Source: an uncultured Clostridiaceae bacterium
Lineage (GTDB): Bacteria > Bacillota > Clostridia > Clostridiales > Oxobacteraceae
NCBI GenBank assembly: GCA_937900065.1
Contig: CALCDS010000221.1
Coordinates: 1-19,942, forward strand
Direction: 5' to 3'
DNA length: 19,942 nucleotides
The notes below the pieces were generated by a model, which saw only the letters and a program-made list of their open reading frames with translations, was not told where the DNA came from and ran no database searches. The position numbers and the translations under genes are program-made. Shown here piece by piece: positions 1 through 6,331 of this stretch (position 1 is the stretch's first letter; each line of letters begins with the position of its first letter).

Positions 1-13
1 CGATTGCTAAAAA

Positions 14-1108
14 CTATACATTGAATCTGAAATATACTACATCTCCGTCCTGCATGACATATTCTTTGCCTTCAGAACGTATCAGCCCTTTTTCCTTGGC
101 AACGGCTTCGCTTCCAACCTTTACAAGCTCTTCATATGGAATGACTTCGGCCCTTATAAAACCTCTTTCGATGTCTGAATGTATTTTGCCTGCAGCCTGA
201 GGAGCTTTTGTTCCTTTTTTGATTGTCCATGCTCTGACTTCTTCAGGGCCTCCGGTGAGAAAACTGATAAGCCCAAGCAGTCTGTAGCTTTCCTTTATAA
301 GTTTGTCAAGTCCTGATTGTTCAAGCCCGTATCCTGATAGGAACTCTTTTTTCTCATCGTCGCTAAAATCTGCGATCTCCTCTTCCATTTTTGCACATAT
401 GACTACAGCGCCTGAACCTTCTTTTGCAGCATGCTCCTTTACGCTTTTTACATATTTGTTTTTATCAAGGTCATATAAATCATCTTCAGAAACATTGCAT
501 ACATAAAGAACAGGTTTTGAAGTCAGCAGAAAGAGCTGCCTTACAATCGCTTCTTCATCTTCGTCAAACTCCATATTCCTGACCGGTATTCCTTTTTCAA
601 GCGAGTCCTTTATTCTTTCAACAATCTTTGCTTCAAGCACAAGGCTTCTATCACCGGACTTTGCAGCTTTCTTGGATTTGTCAAGCCTTTTTTCCATTAT
701 TTCAAGGTCTGAAAATATGAGCTCCAAATTTATTGTTTCAATATCTCTTACAGGGTCAATGCTGTTTTCGACATGTACTATGTTCTCATCCTCAAAGCAC
801 CTTACAACATGTACTATGGCATCAACCTCTCTTATATGTGATAGAAATTTGTTTCCAAGGCCTTCGCCTTTGCTCGCACCCTTTACCAGGCCTGCGATGT
901 CGACAAATTCTATTGCAGTTGGTGTTGTTTTTTTAGGTTTGTACATTTTGGTGAGCACATCAAGCCTTTCATCAGGCACTGAAACTACGCCCACATTCGG
1001 CTCTATAGTACAGAAAGGGTAATTGGCCGCTTCTGCCCCAGCTTTTGTTATTGCATTGAACAGTGTGCTTTTGCCAACATTAGGCAAACCTACTATTCCA
1101 AGCTTCAT
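14..1108 (-). CDS. ychF: YchF/Ola1-family P-loop ATPase
   Basis: 364-aa member of the Obg-related YchF family. These are translation-associated, ribosome-binding nucleotidases that prefer ATP to GTP and are linked to stress responses. Visible motifs: P-loop GLPNVGKST at residues 7-15, Walker B/G3 DIAG at 70-73, and NVSE at 205-208 in place of the GTPase NKxD, which is the usual explanation for ATP preference. The C-terminal part, about 280-363, has the YchF/TGS appearance and ends in DGDVVYFRFNV. Length is normal for the family and both ends lie inside the window. The ATG follows a purine-rich GGTGAAAGGAAGA (read on the minus strand). The gene is divergent from the rest of the window and not part of the dcw operon. 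Family identity is certain; a specific role here is not. Confidence 0.97.
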   Translation of the reverse strand: MKLGIVGLPNVGKSTLFNAITKAGAEAANYPFCTIEPNVGVVSVPDERLDVLTKMYKPKKTTPTAIEFVDIAGLVKGASKGEGLGNKFLSHIREVDAIVHVVRCFEDENIVHVENSIDPVRDIETINLELIFSDLEIMEKRLDKSKKAAKSGDRSLVLEAKIVERIKDSLEKGIPVRNMEFDEDEEAIVRQLFLLTSKPVLYVCNVSEDDLYDLDKNKYVKSVKEHAAKEGSGAVVICAKMEEEIADFSDDEKKEFLSGYGLEQSGLDKLIKESYRLLGLISFLTGGPEEVRAWTIKKGTKAPQAAGKIHSDIERGFIRAEVIPYEELVKVGSEAVAKEKGLIRSEGKEYVMQDGDVVYFRFNV

Positions 1109-1142
1109 TGAAATCTTCCTTTCACCTTTATTGATTGTTTAT

Positions 1143-1193
1143 AATCAGTCCACTGTAAAATTAAATTTATCCTTGATATAAAATGGACTGATT
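1143..1193. repeat. 10-bp inverted repeat around the ychF promoter
   Basis: AATCAGTCCA at 1143-1152 and TGGACTGATT at 1184-1193 are perfect inverted copies separated by 31 bases. One arm falls in the -35/-10 spacer of the candidate ychF promoter and the other in its 5' untranslated region. There is no U-tract, so it is not a terminator. It could be a pair of operator half-sites or chance. Confidence 0.4.
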
Positions 1194-1203
1194 TCATAGT
1201 CAA
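1175..1203 (-). promoter_or_regulatory. Candidate sigma-A promoter for ychF
   Basis: On the minus strand TTGACT (1203-1198) is followed after 17 bases by TATATC (1180-1175). The -35 matches 5 of 6 consensus bases and the -10 matches 4 of 6. It lies about 70 bases upstream of the ychF ATG and overlaps one arm of the inverted repeat at 1143-1193. Inferred from sequence only. Confidence 0.4.
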
Positions 1204-1446
1204 TCTACATTGATTATTTTTTTATTTTTAAAGTAGACGGACTATATTAGTGACTTTTCCCTGCTTCTATGATCTAATGATAAGGCATAGAAGGCATGTT
1301 CTAGTTCATTTACTAAAAATTATACATTAAGGCATAACCCATTTCAAGTTTATCGGTATTATGCACAAGTTTAATTAGGCATACAGTCTTTGAAACAATA
1401 GCTTTCGTTATGACTTAATACAAAATTTGCCAATTTAGATTATGTA
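1204..1446. other. Intergenic stretch with no gene
   Basis: About 240 bases between the ychF promoter region and the promoter of the Spo0E-like gene. Stop codons are frequent in every frame. I see no RNA gene. A short word close to AAGGCAT recurs several times (near 1283, 1292, 1328 and 1377), but its spacing is irregular and I assign it no role. Confidence 0.5.
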
Positions 1447-1475
1447 TTGACATATATTGCTATTAGTTGTAATAT
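1447..1475 (+). promoter_or_regulatory. Sigma-A promoter for the Spo0E-like gene
   Basis: TTGACA (1447-1452) is a perfect -35. It is followed after exactly 17 bases by TAATAT (1470-1475), a good -10. Transcription would start near 1482, giving a leader of about 40 bases that consists mostly of the hairpin at 1492-1516. This is the best sigma-A match I found in the window. Confidence 0.7.
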
Positions 1476-1491
1476 TTAATAAACACCACTT

Positions 1492-1516
1492 CACCACTAA
1501 AAAATATTTGGTGGTG
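1492..1516 (+). promoter_or_regulatory. Leader hairpin sequestering the RBS of the Spo0E-like gene
   Basis: CACCACTAAA and TTTGGTGGTG form a 10-bp stem (one T-G pair) around a 5-base loop. The 3' arm is the GGTGGTG that serves as Shine-Dalgarno for the ATG at 1523, so the folded RNA should hide it. As DNA the same palindrome sits just downstream of a strong promoter and could instead be a repressor operator. Structure is seen directly; function is inferred. Confidence 0.55.
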
Positions 1517-1522
1517 CTTAAA

Positions 1523-1666
1523 ATGGATTGCTGCATTTTAGAAAATATGAGGCAGAAGCTTTATGCTGCCATGGATGATGGGGATAACGATATAGCATAT
1601 AAAATAAGCAGGCAGATTGATGAGCTGATAATAGAATATTATAAATCTGAAAATGTGAGAAAATAA
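1523..1666 (+). CDS. Spo0E-like small protein (candidate Spo0A~P phosphatase)
   Basis: 47-aa protein with the layout of the Spo0E family: an N-terminal helix around LENMRQKL, a short turn, and a second helix with SRQIDELIIEYY. The family signature is SQELDxLIxxYY, and the Asp in the second helix is the residue needed for phosphatase activity. Known members dephosphorylate phospho-Spo0A and delay sporulation. An in-frame reading continues upstream to 1457, but that would run through the promoter -10 and the leader hairpin. The ATG at 1523 has GGTGGTG six bases upstream and gives the usual family length. GTG codons at 1511 and 1514 are alternatives. It is a single-gene unit between its own promoter and the hairpins at 1735-1868. 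Family call is good; its actual target is inferred. Confidence 0.75.
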   Translation: MDCCILENMRQKLYAAMDDGDNDIAYKISRQIDELIIEYYKSENVRK

Positions 1667-1734
1667 TATAGTATAAGGTTCTCTTAAGATATTTTAACGA
1701 TACATATAATTTAAAAGGGGCTGCCATATATAGC

Positions 1735-1763
1735 CGTCATTTTGCGCATAGCCCAAAATGACG
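1735..1763. repeat. Imperfect palindrome, REP-like hairpin
   Basis: CGTCATTTTG (1735-1744) pairs perfectly with CAAAATGACG (1754-1763) across a 9-base loop. No T-run follows on either strand, so it is a poor terminator. The GTCATTTTG/CAAAATGAC type recalls short dispersed intergenic palindromes of clostridial and other genomes, but copy number cannot be judged here. Confidence 0.4.
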
Positions 1764-1817
1764 CTCTCACTTTGGACAGTTGCCGGCTCGTTACAGTGAT
1801 TGTTTTGTGGATAAATG

Positions 1818-1872
1818 GGGTGTTGCACAATGAATAAATGGTTCATTGTGCAACACCCTCTTTGATTTTTTG
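1818..1872 (+). terminator. Long-stem terminator upstream of mraZ
   Basis: GGGTGTTGCACAATGAA (1818-1834) pairs perfectly over 17 bp with TTCATTGTGCAACACCC (1842-1858). The loop has 7 bases and the tail is T-rich (TCTTTGATTTTTT). This should end transcription from the Spo0E-like gene and insulate mraZ. The stem is longer than usual for an intrinsic terminator, so it may also be a dispersed repeat. Confidence 0.65.
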
Positions 1873-1874
1873 GA

Positions 1875-1892
1875 TTTTCTGATATCAGAAAA
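1875..1892. promoter_or_regulatory. 18-bp perfect palindrome upstream of mraZ
   Basis: TTTTCTGATATCAGAAAA is fully self-complementary. It lies between the terminator and the mraZ -10, about 40 bases upstream of the latter. The TTTTCTGA/TCAGAAAA half-sites resemble parts of the CodY box, but each full 15-mer matches only about 10 positions. It may be an operator for an unidentified dimeric regulator. Confidence 0.35.
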
Positions 1893-1932
1893 ATTTTATT
1901 TTTAAAAGGTAGAAGGAATTTTGATATTTGTA

Positions 1933-1938
1933 TAGAAT
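1933..1938 (+). promoter_or_regulatory. Candidate -10 of the dcw (mraZ) promoter
   Basis: TAGAAT matches 5 of 6 bases of the sigma-A -10, just upstream of the MraZ repeats. No convincing -35 is visible 16-18 bases upstream, so the assignment is weak. Transcription would begin near 1945, placing the MraZ repeats across the start of the transcript, where a repressor would block initiation. Confidence 0.35.
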
Positions 1939-1947
1939 AAATTGAGT

Positions 1948-1974
1948 AAAGTGGTTAGAAGTGGTGTAAAGTGG
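1948..1974 (+). promoter_or_regulatory. MraZ operator: three 10-bp-spaced AAAGTGG repeats
   Basis: AAAGTGG (1948-1954), GAAGTGG (1958-1964) and AAAGTGG (1968-1974) recur with 3-base spacers, an exact 10-bp period. MraZ rings are known to bind tandem repeats of this period (TGGGN in E. coli, AAAGTG-type in mycoplasmas) ahead of their own operon. The position, 25 bases before the mraZ ATG, fits autoregulation of the dcw cluster. Confidence 0.8.
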
Positions 1975-1998
1975 AGTAGAATCCCCTGGAGGATAAAA

Positions 1999-2427
1999 AT
2001 GTTTATCGGTGAATATCAGCACGCTCTCGATACCAAAAACAGAATTATTATACCATCGAAGTTCAGGGACAATCTTAAGGATAACTTTGTCGTCACAAAG
2101 GGTCTGGACAATTGTCTTTATGCATACCCAATGGAAGAATGGGCAAACCTAGAGCAAAAGTTAAAATCGCTTCCATTATCAAGCAAAGATGCGAGGGTTT
2201 TTGTGAGGTTTATTTTTTCAGGGGCTGTGGAATGCGAGCTTGATAAGCAAGGAAGATTTGTAGTGCCCATGAACCTTATACAGTATGCAGGAATAAAAAA
2301 GGATGTAGTAATAATAGGCGTATCAACCAGGTTTGAAATATGGAGCAAAGAGAAGTGGGATGAATATAATAATTCGAATATCGATTTCGATGAGATAGCT
2401 GATAAGATGTCACAGCTTGGAATTTAG
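1999..2427 (+). CDS. mraZ: Transcriptional regulator MraZ
   Basis: 142-aa protein with two AbrB-like MraZ repeats. The first begins MFIGEYQHALDTKNRIIIP and the second contains FSGAVECELDKQGRFVVP; the DxKxR-type loops (DTKNR, DKQGR) are the DNA-contact signature. MraZ forms ring oligomers that repress, or in some species activate, the dcw operon by binding repeats upstream of its own gene; suitable repeats are at 1948-1974. The reading frame is open back to a TTG at 1942, but that extension would translate the operator. The ATG at 1999 has a clear GGAGGA five bases upstream and matches the family start. It is the first gene of the dcw operon, 18 bases before rsmH. Confidence 0.96.
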   Translation: MFIGEYQHALDTKNRIIIPSKFRDNLKDNFVVTKGLDNCLYAYPMEEWANLEQKLKSLPLSSKDARVFVRFIFSGAVECELDKQGRFVVPMNLIQYAGIKKDVVIIGVSTRFEIWSKEKWDEYNNSNIDFDEIADKMSQLGI

Positions 2428-2445
2428 GAGTAAAGGACGGTATGT

Positions 2446-3381
2446 ATGGGATTCTATCATGTTCCGGTAATGTTGAAGGAGACTGTGGACAGTCTGGTTT
2501 GGAAGACTGACGGATGTTATGTCGATGGCACGATAGGCGGAGGAGGCCACTCAAGCGAGATATTAAAAAGGCTGAACGAATGCGGAAGTTTAATCGGTAT
2601 AGACCGTGACCAAAATGCACTTGAAGCTGCGGCGCTGAAGCTTGAAGAGTACAAAGATAAAATAACGCTCGTTCATAGCAATTTCAGCAGTATAAATCAA
2701 GTGCTTAAATCATTAAATATTTCAAAAATCGATGGAATGATGCTCGATTTAGGGGTATCGTCTCCTCAATTAGACAATCCCGAAAGGGGATTTAGCTATA
2801 TGCATGATGCACCCCTTGATATGAGGATGGATACGGATATGGGATTGACGGCTGCAGACTTGGTCAACAGCAGCACTGAAGAAGAATTGAAAAGGATAAT
2901 ACAAAAGTATGGAGAGGAAAGATGGGCGTCCAGAATAGCGGAATTTATAGTAAGAGAAAGAGTAAAACATCCGATCTCAACTACTTTTGAACTAGTGGAT
3001 ATAATAAAAAGCGCAATACCTGCTTCAGCGAGGAGGAGAGGCCCTCATCCCGCAAAGCGGACTTTCCAGGCACTTAGGATAGCTGTGAACCATGAACTTG
3101 ATGAAATTGAAGATGCCATACCGAAAATAGTTGAAGTTTTAAATCCAAAAGCTAGGTTATGCATAATTACATTTCATTCATTGGAGGACAGGATAGTCAA
3201 GGAATCATTCAAAAAACTTGAAAATCCATGTACTTGTCCACCGGAATTACCTGTATGTGTGTGCAACAAAAAACCGAAAGTAAGGATTATAACACACAAA
3301 CCTATAACGCCTGGAAGAAAAGAGCTTGATAGCAATCCGAGGGCAAGAAGCGCAAAGCTTAGAGTAGTCGAAAGCTTATGA
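2446..3381 (+). CDS. rsmH: 16S rRNA m4C1402 methyltransferase RsmH (MraW)
   Basis: 311-aa SAM-dependent methyltransferase that N4-methylates C1402 in the ribosomal P site. It begins with the family hallmark HVPVMLKETVDSL, followed by the SAM-binding loop DGTIGGGGHS (about 27-36), LIGIDRD, MMLDLGVSSPQLD, the RGFSYMHDAPLDMRMD block, HPAKRTFQALRIAVNHEL and ITFHSLEDR. The length is typical. AAAGGA eight bases before the ATG is the likely ribosome binding site. It is translated directly after mraZ and is the usual second gene of dcw clusters. A Cys-rich stretch CTCPPELPVCVC near residue 265 is also seen in many relatives. Confidence 0.97.
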   Translation: MGFYHVPVMLKETVDSLVWKTDGCYVDGTIGGGGHSSEILKRLNECGSLIGIDRDQNALEAAALKLEEYKDKITLVHSNFSSINQVLKSLNISKIDGMMLDLGVSSPQLDNPERGFSYMHDAPLDMRMDTDMGLTAADLVNSSTEEELKRIIQKYGEERWASRIAEFIVRERVKHPISTTFELVDIIKSAIPASARRRGPHPAKRTFQALRIAVNHELDEIEDAIPKIVEVLNPKARLCIITFHSLEDRIVKESFKKLENPCTCPPELPVCVCNKKPKVRIITHKPITPGRKELDSNPRARSAKLRVVESL

Positions 3382-3413
3382 ACTGTTCTAAATGGCAGTG
3401 GAGGTGAATAAAC

Positions 3414-3905
3414 TTGGTAGTAGCCAAAAAAGACAGAAGTACATACGGACCTATAAGTTATGGCAGTGAAGCATATGATTATAAAAAATATGAAGAGCCA
3501 AGGAAGAAACATAAAAACCTTGCAAATCATAAAAATAAAACCAATCGAAAAAGACAGCTCAAGCTGATAAGCATGGTCGCTTTGATGCTGTGCACTGGCA
3601 TGCTGATCGTGGGCAGATATGCTCTTATAGTGAATTTAAACAAGCAATATTTGGATTTAAAGAATACTCTTGCTGAAAATGAAAAGGCTAATGAGACTCT
3701 GAATATCAAGCTTATGAAATACTATGATATAAAAGAGATTGAAAAGAATGCAACAACAAAGCTTAATATGGTGCGTCCCGACAGCAGCAATATTGTTTAT
3801 ATAAACATTGACAATATCGATAAGAAGAAAAATGTTGCAAATGTGGATAAGTCTTCAAAGCCTGAGGTCGGTTTTATAGGCAAGATAGCAAAATTTTTTA
3901 ATTAG
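3414..3905 (+). CDS. ftsL: Cell division protein FtsL
   Basis: 163-aa bitopic membrane protein with the FtsL plan. A basic N-terminal cytoplasmic tail (about 1-49) is followed by one membrane helix (about 50-72), then an extracytoplasmic coiled coil (about 73-120, QYLDLKNTLAENEKANE) and an IEKNATTKLNMVRPD block. FtsL with DivIC and DivIB bridges early and late divisome proteins and activates the FtsW/PBP2B pair. The start is TTG, the only start codon between the in-frame stop at 3405 and the conserved region; GGAGGTG lies nine bases upstream. Sequence conservation in this family is low, so the call rests on topology and its place between rsmH and the transpeptidase gene. Confidence 0.85.
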   Translation: MVVAKKDRSTYGPISYGSEAYDYKKYEEPRKKHKNLANHKNKTNRKRQLKLISMVALMLCTGMLIVGRYALIVNLNKQYLDLKNTLAENEKANETLNIKLMKYYDIKEIEKNATTKLNMVRPDSSNIVYINIDNIDKKKNVANVDKSSKPEVGFIGKIAKFFN

Positions 3906-3925
3906 TTTTTAAGGGGGCATATTTT

Positions 3926-6100
3926 TTGAGGGGGGTAAAGAACCCAAATATCAACCTTATAATAAGGAAAAGGTTAGTAATACTTTTTGGAATTATTTTT
4001 TTTATAATGCTTGCTCTTATAGGAAGATTAGGATGGATACAAATCGTACAAAGCCCATATCTTCAAAAGCTTGCGGTTGAACAATGGACCAATGACGTAA
4101 AAATCGATGCCAAAAGGGGCAAGATACTTGACAGGAACGGGGAAGAACTTGCCATAAGTGCGAGCTGCGAACGTGTGGACCTCTATATGCGCGATTTGCT
4201 TAATGCTGAAAAGGAAAACAAGGATATAAAAAAGGAAATGGCAGCAAAGCTTTCAGCGATATTGGGAGACAGTTCTGATACGATACTTAAGAAATTAAAT
4301 GCTACGCTTTCAAATGGAAAACCGATGAACAGCGTTACAATAAAAAGAAGAATAGATAAAAGCCAAGCAGACAAAATCAGGGAATTAAAACTTCCTGGAA
4401 TAGTAGTTTCCGAAGATTCCAAAAGATACTATCCCAACGGTAATTTCCTTGCAAATGTGCTTGGCTTTACAAATATAGATGGAGCAGGCCAAGAGGGCAT
4501 TGAATTAAAATATGACAAGGAATTGAAAGGCACGCCGGGATGGGTGGTTATGGAAGCCGACAGGTACAGGCGCGAGATGCCGTACAATATTTCAGACTAT
4601 AAGGATCCCGTAAACGGCAATGACATAATACTTTCAATAGATGAATCAATACAGCTTTATGTTGAAAAAGCAGTTGAAAATGCTTTGATTGAAAACAAGG
4701 CTAAATCAGCCACAGCCATAGTTATGGATCCAAAAACCGGAGAAATACTGGCAATGGCTACAAAGCCGGATTTTGACCCAAATGATCCTAAAAAAATGGA
4801 CGGTTACAAGGACGTGCAGGAGATGATGAAATCCTGGAGCAACAGGGCCGTTACATTTACATATGAACCCGGTTCGGTTTTCAAAATAGTAACTGCGACT
4901 GCAGCTCTTGGAGAAAACCTTGTGAGCGATACAGACAGGTTTAACTGCCCGGGCTACAAGATAGTAGGAGGCAGAAGGATAAAGTGCTGGAAAACCGTAG
5001 GGCATGGATCACAGAGCTTTGCAGAGATACTTCAGAATTCATGCAATGTAGGATTCATGACGTTAGGAGAGAAAATAGGGAAGGATACTCTTTACAAATA
5101 TATAGATGCATTTGGGTTCAGCAAGCCTACAGGTATAGATGTGACTTTTGAAGAGCCTGGATATAAGATGCCTATATCAAAGGTAGGGCCTGTTGAACTT
5201 GCAAATATTTCATTCGGCCAGGGCATAACCGTGACGCCGATCCAGATGGCATCAGCTTATGCTACGATTGCAAATGGCGGTAAGATGATGGAGCCCCATA
5301 TTGTTAAGGAGATACAGAGTACGGATAAAGATGGAAATATAATCGAAAGCCGAAAAATACAGCCTAAGGTTATAAGGCAGGTAGTGGATGAAAATACTGC
5401 AAACAAGCTTAAAGGGTATCTTGAGGGTGTCATAACTGTCGGAGGAGGTCATCAGGCATATGTTGACGGATACAGGATCGCAGGCAAGACAGGCACGGCG
5501 CAGAAAGCCGAAGGAGGAAGATATGTATCCGGAAAGTATGTTACTACATTTGTAGGAATAGCACCGGTTGATGATCCGCAGTTTGTGGTATATGTTTCAG
5601 TTGATGAACCGGATCCTTCAAAATATTATGCAAGCATGGTCGTAGCACCTGTAGCAGGCCAAATATTTAAGGACATATTTATAAGCCGAAATGTGCCGCC
5701 CAACAACGATACTAAGTCCAGCATAGATATAGTGCTGCCGAATGTAATAGGAATGTCTGAAAAGGATGCTATAAATAGGCTTAAAGTGAGCGGATTTTCA
5801 GTAGAAGTTGATGGAACCGGAAGCGTAGTTGGGAATACCAATCCTATTCCAGGACTTTCAATAAAATCAGGATCTAAGGTAATACTTTACATGGGAAATG
5901 GCCAGAATTATAATAATAAAGTGATTGTGCCGAACCTTAAAGGCTTGAGCGAAAAAGAGGCAAAGGAATTGCTTGACTCCTTAGGCCTTAAGTTAAATGC
6001 ATCGGGAAGCGGTTTCATTGTAAAGCAAAATCCTGATGTAGGCTCATCCGTTCAAAAGGGGAGTTCAATCGGTGTAGTTATGGAAGTCGTGGGAGATTGA
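3926..6100 (+). CDS. spoVD: SpoVD/PBP2B-type peptidoglycan transpeptidase with two PASTA domains
   Basis: 724-aa class B penicillin-binding protein that crosslinks septal or spore peptidoglycan as partner of a SEDS polymerase. One N-terminal membrane helix (about 17-42) is followed by a PBP dimerisation domain starting near KIDAKRGKILDRNG, then the transpeptidase domain. Active-site motifs are SVFK with the nucleophile Ser317, SCN at 372-374 and KTG at 521-523. Two PASTA domains follow (LPNVIGMSEKDA and VPNLKGLSEKEA). B. subtilis has separate PBP2B and SpoVD; this cluster has only one, so it may serve both vegetative and spore cortex septa (inference). The start is TTG with AAGGGGGC eight bases upstream, 20 bases after ftsL. 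The PBP2B name is equally defensible. Confidence 0.93.
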   Translation: MRGVKNPNINLIIRKRLVILFGIIFFIMLALIGRLGWIQIVQSPYLQKLAVEQWTNDVKIDAKRGKILDRNGEELAISASCERVDLYMRDLLNAEKENKDIKKEMAAKLSAILGDSSDTILKKLNATLSNGKPMNSVTIKRRIDKSQADKIRELKLPGIVVSEDSKRYYPNGNFLANVLGFTNIDGAGQEGIELKYDKELKGTPGWVVMEADRYRREMPYNISDYKDPVNGNDIILSIDESIQLYVEKAVENALIENKAKSATAIVMDPKTGEILAMATKPDFDPNDPKKMDGYKDVQEMMKSWSNRAVTFTYEPGSVFKIVTATAALGENLVSDTDRFNCPGYKIVGGRRIKCWKTVGHGSQSFAEILQNSCNVGFMTLGEKIGKDTLYKYIDAFGFSKPTGIDVTFEEPGYKMPISKVGPVELANISFGQGITVTPIQMASAYATIANGGKMMEPHIVKEIQSTDKDGNIIESRKIQPKVIRQVVDENTANKLKGYLEGVITVGGGHQAYVDGYRIAGKTGTAQKAEGGRYVSGKYVTTFVGIAPVDDPQFVVYVSVDEPDPSKYYASMVVAPVAGQIFKDIFISRNVPPNNDTKSSIDIVLPNVIGMSEKDAINRLKVSGFSVEVDGTGSVVGNTNPIPGLSIKSGSKVILYMGNGQNYNNKVIVPNLKGLSEKEAKELLDSLGLKLNASGSGFIVKQNPDVGSSVQKGSSIGVVMEVVGD

Positions 6101-6160
6101 TGACAATGCTAAGATTTAGGCTGCAAGCTTAAGATGATGAGTCTTGCTTTACATTTTAAT

Positions 6161-6282
6161 ACTGCAATCTTTATAGACGTTCTTCTAAAATATGAAGAAC
6201 GTCTATAAATAAGGGCTATAATCATAAATATATAAAACCAGAACTTCTTTTTGCTTGAAATAGTCTAATCTAAGATTGCAGT
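6161..6282. repeat. Nested inverted repeats in the spoVD-murE gap
   Basis: Two inverted repeats are nested in the 231-base gap. The inner one is a 16-bp perfect stem, TTTATAGACGTTCTTC (6170-6185) with GAAGAACGTCTATAAA (6194-6209), with an 8-base loop. The outer one is ACTGCAATCTT (6161-6171) with AAGATTGCAGT (6272-6282); the arms overlap by two bases at 6170-6171, so both cannot form completely at once. No T-tract follows either stem, so this is not a standard terminator. A weak promoter-like pair, TTGCAG (6276-6281) and TGTAAT (6300-6305) with an 18-base spacer, follows and could serve murE. Confidence 0.55.
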
Positions 6283-6331
6283 TGAATCATCGAATTAAAT
6301 GTAATGTTCTTGCATAATTGAGGGTGATAAG

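Noticed and set aside
672..1022. 116-codon plus-strand frame opposite ychF.
   Set aside because: It is a shadow of ychF on the other strand, Ser-rich and without motifs.
1309..1328. Similarity between CTAAAAATTATACATT here and CTAAAAACTATACATT at the ychF 3' end (positions 7-22).
   Set aside because: Only about 16 AT-rich bases with mismatches; chance is sufficient, with no other sign of duplication.
1872..1896. CodY box at the palindrome upstream of mraZ.
   Set aside because: Each overlapping 15-mer matches only about 10 of 15 consensus positions, too weak to assign.
1942..1998. In-frame N-terminal extension of mraZ from TTG 1942.
   Set aside because: It would translate the three MraZ operator repeats; the ATG at 1999 has a strong ribosome binding site and gives the family length.
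6100..6132. Ten-codon frame overlapping the spoVD stop (ATGA overlap).
   Set aside because: Very short, without a ribosome binding site or recognisable content; most likely chance.
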